From Clostridia bacterium (GTDB lineage Bacteria > Bacillota > Clostridia > Oscillospirales > Butyricicoccaceae), in NCBI GenBank assembly GCA_017547995.1, contig JAFYNW010000025.1, positions 1-5,654 of the forward strand: a stretch of 5,654 bases of DNA, in the 5' to 3' direction. The position numbers and the translations under genes were made by a program. This document shows positions 1 to 4,366 of the stretch, piece by piece; within the stretch, counting starts at the first letter, position 1, and every line of letters begins with the position of its first letter. Below the pieces are notes generated by a model. The model was not told where the DNA came from. It did not search any database and saw nothing but the letters and a program-made list of their open reading frames with translations.

Positions 1-66
1 ATAGCCTTCTCCTTGAGGAGAAGGTGGCTTGCAAAGCAAGACGGATGAGGTGTAGCCCATAGGGCG
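1..66. repeat. Triple-hairpin intergenic repeat element (start may lie outside the window)
   Basis: Three consecutive inverted repeats are visible. CCTTCTCC (5-12) pairs with GGAGAAGG (17-24) around TTGA. CTTGC (28-32) pairs with GCAAG (36-40) around AAA. GCCC (55-58) pairs with GGGC (62-65) around ATA, directly after a GTAG. None is followed by a T run, so they are not standard terminators. The stretch is non-coding. From memory, closely similar sequences (a CTTCTCC/GGAGAAGG hairpin followed by a GACGGATGAGGTG-like tail) are dispersed in many copies between genes of gut Clostridia. That is recollection, not a search. Function is unknown: it may be a small miniature mobile repeat or an RNA-structured spacer. 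Confidence 0.6.
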
Positions 67-71
67 TCTTA

Positions 72-100
72 TTAAATAATCTCTCTGTAATATGTATAAA
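72..100 (+). promoter_or_regulatory. Possible sigma-70 type promoter for the DUF5714 gene
   Basis: A TATAAA -10 candidate (95-100) lies 17 nt after a weak TTAAAT -35 candidate (72-77). Transcription would start near 107, leaving a short leader that still contains the AAGGA ribosome site. The -10 box overlaps the ATG at 92, which argues against that ATG as the start. The -35 match is poor, so this is a tentative call. Confidence 0.35.
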
Positions 101-110
101 AAACATCCGA

Positions 111-115
111 AAGGA
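111..115 (+). promoter_or_regulatory. Ribosome binding site deciding the start of the DUF5714 gene
   Basis: AAGGA sits 9 nt before the ATG at 125. The upstream in-frame ATG at 92 has only a CT-rich stretch before it and no purine-rich site. The start at 125 is therefore preferred. Confidence 0.7.
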
Positions 116-124
116 ATTACTGAT

Positions 125-820
125 ATGAATGCTGAATGTTTAATCTGCAAAGCGCCTCTTGAATATCTCACAGAATCTGTAATGATGGAATGTGAAATCT
201 GTCATAAGCAGGAACTGAGCAACTGCCGTTGTGTAAACGGACATTACGTATGCTCCGAATGTCACACAGCAGGTATCGACGTGATTATCAGCATGTGCCT
301 TGCATCCACGTCCAAGGACCCATTTGAAATCATGCAGCAGATGATGGACCAGGAATTCTGCTATATGCACGGTCCTGAACATCATATTATGGTCGGTGCG
401 GCTCTTCTCACAGCATATAAGAATGCAGGCGGCAAAATCGACCTTGAAAAGGCTCTCATCGAAATGAGCAACCGCGGCAAGCAGGTGCCTGGCGGTATCT
501 GTGGTCTCTGGGGCTCCTGCGGTGCAGGCGTAAGCGCAGGTATCTTTGTTTCCATCATCACAGAAGCAAGCCCGCTCACAGTTGAAAGCTGGGGTCAGGC
601 TAATATGATGACTTCCCGTGCGCTCCACAATATCGGCATCATCGGCGGTCCTCGTTGCTGCAAGAGAAACAGCCATATCGCAATCAACACAGCCGTTGAA
701 TTCGTAAAGGAACACTACGGCATCGAAATGGAAAATGCAAAGGCTGTCTGCCACTACTTCAAAAATAACAATCAGTGCATCGGCAGACGTTGCCCATTTG
801 CACCTGTAAACAATAAGTAA
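125..820 (+). CDS. Cysteine-rich DUF5714 domain-containing protein
   Basis: The product is 231 aa from the ATG at 125. I recognise the overall pattern as DUF5714, an uncharacterised family found in anaerobic Firmicutes and archaea, sometimes beside methyltransferase domains; this is from memory. There are 17 cysteines. The N-terminal segment has CxxC at 5/8 and 23/26, CxC at 34/36 and CxxC at 43/46 followed by H47, which looks like one or two zinc-binding or Fe-S modules. The central part has a Gly-rich GGICGLWGSCGAG segment (C126, C132), then a GGPRCC motif (C178, C179). The C-terminus has C209, C218 and C223 in a CHYF...CIGRRCPF pattern. No signal peptide or membrane segment is seen, so it is probably cytosolic. 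The gene stands alone: a repeat lies upstream and a strong terminator downstream. No reaction can be assigned; a metal- or cluster-binding role is inferred from the cysteines. An extended start at 92 would add 11 residues but lacks a ribosome site. Confidence 0.85.
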   Translation: MNAECLICKAPLEYLTESVMMECEICHKQELSNCRCVNGHYVCSECHTAGIDVIISMCLASTSKDPFEIMQQMMDQEFCYMHGPEHHIMVGAALLTAYKNAGGKIDLEKALIEMSNRGKQVPGGICGLWGSCGAGVSAGIFVSIITEASPLTVESWGQANMMTSRALHNIGIIGGPRCCKRNSHIAINTAVEFVKEHYGIEMENAKAVCHYFKNNNQCIGRRCPFAPVNNK

Positions 821-825
821 CTTAT

Positions 826-848
826 AAAAGCACCCTCGGGTGCTTTTT
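826..848 (+). terminator. Intrinsic terminator after the DUF5714 gene
   Basis: AAAAGCACCC (826-835) and GGGTGCTTTT (838-847) form a near-perfect stem with a tiny loop, starting six bases after the stop codon and running into a T tract. The A run on the left arm could let it act on the reverse strand too, but no reverse-strand gene is seen. It separates this gene from yfbR. Confidence 0.88.
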
Positions 849-865
849 ATTTTTGTAAAAATATG

Positions 866-894
866 TGGCAAAATATATTTTTATATGGTATAAT
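866..894 (+). promoter_or_regulatory. Extended -10 promoter for yfbR
   Basis: A consensus TATAAT (889-894) is preceded by TGG (886-888), giving an extended -10. A weak -35 candidate TGGCAA (866-871) lies 17 nt upstream. It sits just after the terminator of the previous gene and about 30 nt before the yfbR start, so yfbR starts its own transcript near 901. Confidence 0.7.
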
Positions 895-926
895 TATATG
901 ACAAGCCAAACGAAGGGAGCGAAGGT

Positions 927-1511
927 ATGAAAGGCGGATTTTTCCCTCTTATTTCACGTATGAAATACGTAAACAGATGGAGTCTTATGCGTAATACGCA
1001 GGAAGAAAACCTTATGGAGCATTCTTTTGAAACTGCCGCCATCGCTCAGGCTCTTGCAATTATCGGCAAAAAGGTATATAATAAGTCGGTGAGCGCTGAA
1101 AGAGTAGCTTCTGCCGCCCTCTATCACGATTGCAGTGAGATTATAACGGGCGATATGCCGACACCTATCAAATACGGCAACCCATCATTGAGGGAGGCCT
1201 ATAAAGAGGTGGAGCTTTCGGCAAAGGAGCGTCTTTGCTCTCTGGTGCCAGATATTTTCCGCGAGGAATACGAGGAGCTTTTGTGCTTCGAGGAAAAATA
1301 TCCAGAGGAATATAAATATATCAAGGCGGCCGACAAAATCTCTGCTTATCTCAAATGTATAGCAGAAGAGCAGGGCGGAAACCGTGATTTTGTCAGCGCT
1401 AAAAATCAGCTTAAGCAGAGCATAGAAGATATGCACATGGAGGAAGCCGATTATTTTATGGAAAACTTCCTGCATCTCTATGGCAAAACTCTCGACGAGC
1501 TGACTGTGTAG
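927..1511 (+). CDS. yfbR: YfbR-type HD-domain 5'-deoxynucleotidase
   Basis: The product is 194 aa, close to the 199 aa of E. coli YfbR, and alignable along its whole length from memory. YfbR removes phosphate from deoxyribonucleoside 5'-monophosphates in the cytosol, using a divalent metal held by an HD domain, and acts in dNMP pools and dUMP/thymidylate metabolism. Visible signature residues are the NRW..MRN segment (R17, W18), H32 in the MEHS motif, the H67-D68 pair in YHDCSE, E71, D76 in GDMPTPIKY, and D136 in AADKISAYLKC. These cover the expected metal-ligand and substrate positions. The ending DYFMENF also matches the family. GAAGGGAG (912-919) is a good ribosome site 7 nt before the ATG. 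The upstream terminator and promoter make it the first gene of its unit. A broader HD-domain phosphohydrolase role is the only alternative, and the full motif set argues for YfbR. Confidence 0.95.
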   Translation: MKGGFFPLISRMKYVNRWSLMRNTQEENLMEHSFETAAIAQALAIIGKKVYNKSVSAERVASAALYHDCSEIITGDMPTPIKYGNPSLREAYKEVELSAKERLCSLVPDIFREEYEELLCFEEKYPEEYKYIKAADKISAYLKCIAEEQGGNRDFVSAKNQLKQSIEDMHMEEADYFMENFLHLYGKTLDELTV

Positions 1512-1534
1512 TTCAATAATTTCTATATGATTAT

Positions 1535-1559
1535 GTAGGGGAGGCGCTTGCTCCTCCCG
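1535..1559. repeat. GTAG-hairpin intergenic repeat, copy A
   Basis: GTAG is followed by GGGAGG (1539-1544), an 8-nt CGCTTGCT loop and CCTCCC (1553-1558). Short flanking arms TTCAA (1512-1516) and TTGAA (1560-1564) extend the symmetry. No T tract follows, so it is a poor terminator. It shares its left arm with the sequence at 3546-3561 (14 of 16 bases) and its layout with the hairpin at 4302-4325. It fills much of the gap between yfbR and the next gene. Confidence 0.6.
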
Positions 1560-1587
1560 TTGAAACTATATAAATAAACAATATAAC
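1560..1587 (+). promoter_or_regulatory. Weak candidate promoter for the small membrane protein gene
   Basis: TTGAAA (1560-1565) and TATAAC (1582-1587) are each one base from the consensus boxes and 16 nt apart. A start near 1594 would fall inside the ribosome site (AAAGGAG, 1590-1596), which counts against it. TATAAA at 1569-1574 is another -10 candidate without a good -35. The gene may instead be read through from yfbR, since no real terminator separates them. Confidence 0.3.
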
Positions 1588-1602
1588 ATAAAGGAGAAAC
1601 AA

Positions 1603-2160
1603 ATGGGCGATATCATTATCGAAAATTACTACGTGTTCCTGCTCTATATCATTGCAGCGGGCATTCTTATCTGGGAGGCTTCCTCCTTCTTCAGATTCAA
1701 GGGCAAGGTGATTGTTCCTGCAAAGGTTCCTGCACAGAATATCCTCTTCGTCATTCTTTCTGTGATGATGTGCTATATCATTCTCACCAACTACGGCGCA
1801 TATATGGCAACTTACGTGCTCTGCGGCATCTTTGTTCTTGCATTTATCATCTTCTCTCAGCTCGCTTGCGGCGTGACAGAAGAGGGCATTGTAATTCAGG
1901 GTATGCTTTCCCGCTTCGACAGAATGAGATACTATAACGTCGACGTGCAGACAGCGCAGAAGCCACGTGTCCGCGTTGGTCTCGGCTTCTCTGAAAAGTA
2001 CATCGAAGTTGAAGAAGACAAGGTCGAGCTCATCAAGGCTTATATGTTCAAGTATAAGGTTCCTGATTTCGAAGAATACGTAATGCTCAAGAAGCTTCAG
2101 AGACAGAAGGCTCTCGAAGAACAGAGAAAGAAAAACGAAGCAAAAGCTAATAAGAAGTAG
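1603..2160 (+). CDS. Small three-segment membrane protein with charged cytoplasmic tail, function unknown
   Basis: The product is 185 aa. I do not recognise a firm family. Three hydrophobic segments are visible at about residues 10-30, 45-63 and 67-90. They are followed by a soluble region at 91-153 that begins GVTEEGIVIQG and looks like short beta strands; its style resembles the small PH-like/DUF5673 domains found behind membrane hairpins in Firmicutes, which is only an impression. The last 25 residues are rich in Lys, Glu and Gln and are likely helical, possibly coiled coil or membrane/nucleic-acid touching. The mostly positive tail suggests it lies in the cytoplasm. AAAGGAG (1590-1596) is an ideal ribosome site 6 nt before the ATG. 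It follows yfbR by 91 nt and is ended by a terminator-like hairpin just before the MFS gene. No substrate or partner can be named. Confidence 0.8.
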   Translation: MGDIIIENYYVFLLYIIAAGILIWEASSFFRFKGKVIVPAKVPAQNILFVILSVMMCYIILTNYGAYMATYVLCGIFVLAFIIFSQLACGVTEEGIVIQGMLSRFDRMRYYNVDVQTAQKPRVRVGLGFSEKYIEVEEDKVELIKAYMFKYKVPDFEEYVMLKKLQRQKALEEQRKKNEAKANKK

Positions 2161-2167
2161 CTCATAC

Positions 2168-2201
2168 GGCCTGCATCAGAAATGCGGGCCTGTGCTTTTT
2201 T
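2168..2201 (+). terminator. Terminator-like hairpin between the membrane protein gene and the MFS gene
   Basis: GGCCTGCAT (2168-2176) pairs with ATGCGGGCC (2182-2190), with one G-T wobble, around a CAGAA loop. Six Ts follow at 2196-2201 after a short TGTGC gap. The gap makes it slightly less canonical than the other two terminators here. The next start codon is at 2215, so no promoter fits between them. It could end the upstream transcript, act as a leaky terminator, or attenuate the MFS gene. Confidence 0.7.
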
Positions 2202-2204
2202 AAC

Positions 2205-2210
2205 GGGGGT
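2205..2210 (+). promoter_or_regulatory. G-rich ribosome binding site setting the MFS start at 2215
   Basis: GGGGGT ends 4 nt before the ATG at 2215. It is weaker than the AAAGGAG sites of its neighbours. The other in-frame ATG, at 2182, lies in the right arm of the terminator hairpin and has no ribosome site. Confidence 0.55.
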
Positions 2211-2214
2211 AAAT

Positions 2215-3426
2215 ATGAAAACAACAGACAGCAGAAAACTGCTCAGATATTTCTTCATCATTTCGGCATTTCAGTCGCTGGCGGCAAACTTTGCACATCC
2301 TGCAACTCCTACACTCATCCAGAATTTAGGCCTCAACGACTACATGTTCGGCGTTGCCTTTGCAGGTATGTCGCTGACAAACTTCCTCTTCTCCCCATTC
2401 TGGGGCAAGATTTCCGACCAGATAGGCAGACGTAAGGTGCTCGGCATTGCAGGTGTCGGCTATGCAGTCGGTCAGATTGTATTCGGTATGGCAACGACAG
2501 AGCTCGGCATCCTCCTGGGCAGAATGCTCTCCGGCTTCTTCATCGGCGGCTGGAACGTGGCTCAGCTTTCCTATATCATGGACCATTCCGACCTTGCAAC
2601 AAAGGGCAAAAACTTCACGCTTCTTGCAACAATCCAGTCGGTCTGTGGTGCGGCAGGCTATCTTATCGGAGGTTATATCGCAGAATACTCCATCGGCGTT
2701 ATGTTTGTCTGTCAGGCTGTTTGCCTCACTCTCGGCGGCATCGCATTCTATCTCTTCTGCGGTGACAATGCGAGCAAGCACTTTGAAAACACAGTCAAGG
2801 TAGGCGAAGCACTCAAGGGCTCAAACCCATTCGGCGCCTTTATGAAGGTGGGCAAGCAGATGTCAGCGGTTATGATTATCGTCCTTGCCATCGCGCTTCT
2901 TGCCACATTCTCCTCCACAGCATACGACCAGTGCTTCAACTATTTCATCAAGGACCAGCTTTCCTTCTCGCCATCCAATAACGGCGTTATGAGAGCGGTG
3001 CTCGGCCTTGTGGCACTCGTCACAAATATGACTGTCGGTATGTGGGTTATGAAGAAGACGGATATTTCCAAGTCCTTCATTCTCGTCCTCGGCCTCGACT
3101 CCATCGTCCTCACAGGCCTTCTTTTCCCATCAGCACTTCCTGTTTTCGTTGTCATCAACGTCATTCTCTATTCCCTCAATACCCTCATCAATCCTCTCGG
3201 TCAGGCAGTTTACGCATTGGGTATCAAGGACGAAAAGCAGAGCGGCGCGTTTATGGGCGTATTCAATTCCATCAAGTCCTTAGGCTCTGTAATCGGCTCG
3301 CTTTTCGCAGGCTTTATCTATTCCACAGGCCCAAGACTCTCCTTCCTCTATGCCTGCGTCGGCTTTGCAGTAGCTGCAATTCTCGCATTCAGAGCATATT
3401 CCATGAGAAAAAGAGAAGCAAAGTAA
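2215..3426 (+). CDS. Major facilitator superfamily (DHA1-like) transporter
   Basis: The product is 403 aa from the ATG at 2215, a normal size for a 12-segment MFS protein. It sits in the cytoplasmic membrane and probably exports or exchanges a small molecule with protons. Motif A is clear in the loop after the second segment: GKISDQIGRRKV at about 64-75, with D68, G71, R72 and R73. A motif-B-like arginine, R103, sits in GRMLSGFFIGG. In the fifth segment GAAGYLIGG (145-153) resembles the drug-antiporter motif C but has Tyr where the family Pro usually is. A hydrophilic central loop at about 195-225 separates the two halves. The nearest named group is the TetA/multidrug DHA1 family, but the substrate cannot be read from the sequence. 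The start at 2182 is rejected because it lies in a terminator hairpin. The gene is followed at once by a strong terminator. Confidence 0.9.
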   Translation: MKTTDSRKLLRYFFIISAFQSLAANFAHPATPTLIQNLGLNDYMFGVAFAGMSLTNFLFSPFWGKISDQIGRRKVLGIAGVGYAVGQIVFGMATTELGILLGRMLSGFFIGGWNVAQLSYIMDHSDLATKGKNFTLLATIQSVCGAAGYLIGGYIAEYSIGVMFVCQAVCLTLGGIAFYLFCGDNASKHFENTVKVGEALKGSNPFGAFMKVGKQMSAVMIIVLAIALLATFSSTAYDQCFNYFIKDQLSFSPSNNGVMRAVLGLVALVTNMTVGMWVMKKTDISKSFILVLGLDSIVLTGLLFPSALPVFVVINVILYSLNTLINPLGQAVYALGIKDEKQSGAFMGVFNSIKSLGSVIGSLFAGFIYSTGPRLSFLYACVGFAVAAILAFRAYSMRKREAK

Positions 3427-3434
3427 AAGTATAT

Positions 3435-3464
3435 AAAAACGCGGCTGAAGAAGTCGCGTTTTTT
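3435..3464 (+). terminator. Intrinsic terminator after the MFS gene
   Basis: AAAAACGCGGCT (3435-3446) pairs with AGTCGCGTTTTT (3452-3463), with one G-T wobble, around a GAAGA loop and runs into a T tract. It begins 9 nt after the stop codon and cleanly separates the MFS gene from sir2. Confidence 0.9.
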
Positions 3465-3498
3465 GTTATATGAAAACTCAATATTTACAGATTTTTAC

Positions 3499-3538
3499 TT
3501 TTCTTTTTGAAATTAAAATGATATGATAGATATATAAA
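3499..3538 (+). promoter_or_regulatory. Promoter region for the sir2-antiporter unit
   Basis: The region is AT-rich and has two overlapping candidates. One is the extended -10 TGATATGAT (TATGAT at 3522-3527) with a weak -35 TTTTCT at 3499-3504. The other is TTGAAA (3507-3512) with TATATA at 3531-3536, 18 nt apart. Either gives a leader of roughly 40-50 nt before the sir2 start. The terminator just upstream means sir2 needs its own promoter. Confidence 0.6.
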
Positions 3539-3545
3539 GAATCCC

Positions 3546-3561
3546 GTAGGGGAGCCGTTTG
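3546..3561. repeat. Degenerate left half of the GTAG-hairpin repeat, copy B
   Basis: These 16 bases match 1535-1550 at 14 positions (GTAGGGGAG, then CCGTTTG versus GCGCTTG), but the right arm of the hairpin is missing. It lies in the leader of the sir2 transcript, just before the ribosome site. It may be a decayed copy or a chance match of a G-rich stretch. Confidence 0.3.
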
Positions 3562-3581
3562 ATAAATAAAGGAGGCCTGTT

Positions 3582-4295
3582 ATGAAAGAATTGCAGAATA
3601 TTATAGACAACGCAAAGAAAATCGTCTTTTTCGGCGGTGCCGGTGTAAGCACAGAAAGCAATATTCCCGATTTCAGAAGCACCGATGGTCTTTATAATCA
3701 GGTCTACGACTATCCACCCGAAACAATCCTCTCCCACGGCTTTTTCAAAAGACATCCAGAGGAGTTTTTCAAGTTTCACCGCGATAAGATGATTGCCCTC
3801 TGGGCAAAGCCAAACAAGGCCCATCTCAAACTTGCTGAAATGGAAAAGAAGGGCAAGCTCATCGGTGTCATCACACAGAATATCGACGGTCTTCATCAGG
3901 CGGCAGGCTCAGTTAACGTTATGGAATTGCACGGCTCGGTGCACAGAAATTACTGCACAGGCTGTGGAGCGTTTTACGATGCCGCATACATCAAAAATTC
4001 CGAAGGTGTACCGAAGTGTGAAAAGTGTGGCTGTATGATAAAGCCTGACGTGGTGCTTTATGATGAACAGCTCAATATGCATACAATAGACAGAGCCATC
4101 GATGCCATTGCCGAGGCGGACACAATGATAGTTGCAGGCACAAGCCTGACGGTTTATCCTGCGGCAGGCCTGCTGAGATATTTCAGAGGCAAGAATCTCG
4201 TCCTCATCAACCGCGACGAAACGAATATGGACTATATGGCAACCCTTGTCATCCACGATAAGGTTGGCGAGGTCCTCGACAAAATCAAGCTGTAA
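3582..4295 (+). CDS. cobB: Sir2 family NAD-dependent protein deacylase
   Basis: The product is 237 aa, typical for a compact bacterial sirtuin. It removes acyl groups from lysines using NAD+, giving nicotinamide and O-acyl-ADP-ribose, in the cytosol. The Rossmann NAD site is GGAGVSTESNIPDFRS (18-33). TQNIDGLH (98-105) is the nicotinamide/ribose motif. The catalytic His is H117 in ELHGS. A zinc ribbon is formed by C125/C128 and C146/C149. The NAD-adenine side is GTSLTVYPAAG (186-196) and INRDE (209-213). The usual FGE of the segment after the zinc ribbon is YDE here (KPDVVLYDEQL, 154-164). The Tyr-x-x-Arg pair typical of desuccinylases is not evident in FKFHRDKM (63-70), so deacetylase is the safer guess. 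AAAGGAGG (3568-3575) lies 6 nt before the ATG. The symbol is by family only; the closest class cannot be fixed here. It is probably co-transcribed with the antiporter gene, with 71 nt between them. Confidence 0.95.
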   Translation: MKELQNIIDNAKKIVFFGGAGVSTESNIPDFRSTDGLYNQVYDYPPETILSHGFFKRHPEEFFKFHRDKMIALWAKPNKAHLKLAEMEKKGKLIGVITQNIDGLHQAAGSVNVMELHGSVHRNYCTGCGAFYDAAYIKNSEGVPKCEKCGCMIKPDVVLYDEQLNMHTIDRAIDAIAEADTMIVAGTSLTVYPAAGLLRYFRGKNLVLINRDETNMDYMATLVIHDKVGEVLDKIKL

Positions 4296-4300
4296 ATAAT

Positions 4301-4325
4301 CGTAGTGCGGGCTTGTACCCGCCAC
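4301..4325. repeat. GTAG-hairpin intergenic repeat, copy C
   Basis: GTAG (4302-4305) leads into GTGCGGG (4305-4311), a CTTGTA loop and CCCGCCAC (4318-4325), forming a stem with one bulged C. It begins 5 nt after the sir2 stop codon. No T tract follows, so it probably does not end transcription. The layout matches copy A, including the TTG in the loop, although the stem bases differ in a paired way. Confidence 0.55.
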
Positions 4326-4353
4326 AAAATATACGCAATCCACCCTCGCAAAG

Positions 4354-4360
4354 AAAGGAG
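4354..4360 (+). promoter_or_regulatory. Ribosome binding site supporting the TTG start of the antiporter
   Basis: AAAGGAG lies exactly 6 nt before TTG at 4367, the same spacing as at the starts at 1603 and 3582. The reading frame is open back to a TAA at 4259 but has no ATG or GTG in that stretch. Confidence 0.85.
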
Positions 4361-4366
4361 AAAATC

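Noticed and set aside
92..124. Upstream ATG extending the DUF5714 protein by 11 residues
   Set aside because: It has no ribosome site, overlaps a likely -10 box, and the ATG at 125 has AAGGA at good spacing.
140..871. Long reverse-strand open frame of 243 codons opposite the DUF5714 gene
   Set aside because: It lies almost wholly opposite a well-supported gene, its translation shows no family motifs, and it would start beyond the terminator with no ribosome site or promoter.
1539..1558. GGGAGG/CCTCCC hairpin as terminator of yfbR
   Set aside because: No T tract follows the stem (CGTTGAAAC comes next), and it matches the intergenic repeat family better.
2182..2214. Upstream ATG extending the MFS protein by 11 residues
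   Set aside because: It lies in the right arm of a terminator hairpin and has no ribosome site. The added residues are not like a typical MFS N-terminus.
3042..3473. 143-codon + strand frame overlapping the end of the MFS gene
   Set aside because: It is an out-of-frame shadow rich in Arg, Ser and Pro, with no motif and no ribosome site. The MFS frame keeps its membrane-segment pattern through this whole stretch, so it is not a frameshift.
927..4295. A shared nucleotide/NAD signalling or defence system made of the HD-domain protein and the Sir2 protein
   Set aside because: The HD protein is a clear YfbR housekeeping nucleotidase and the Sir2 is a compact zinc-binding deacylase, not a defence-type SIR2 fused to effectors. 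Two genes and two terminators separate them.
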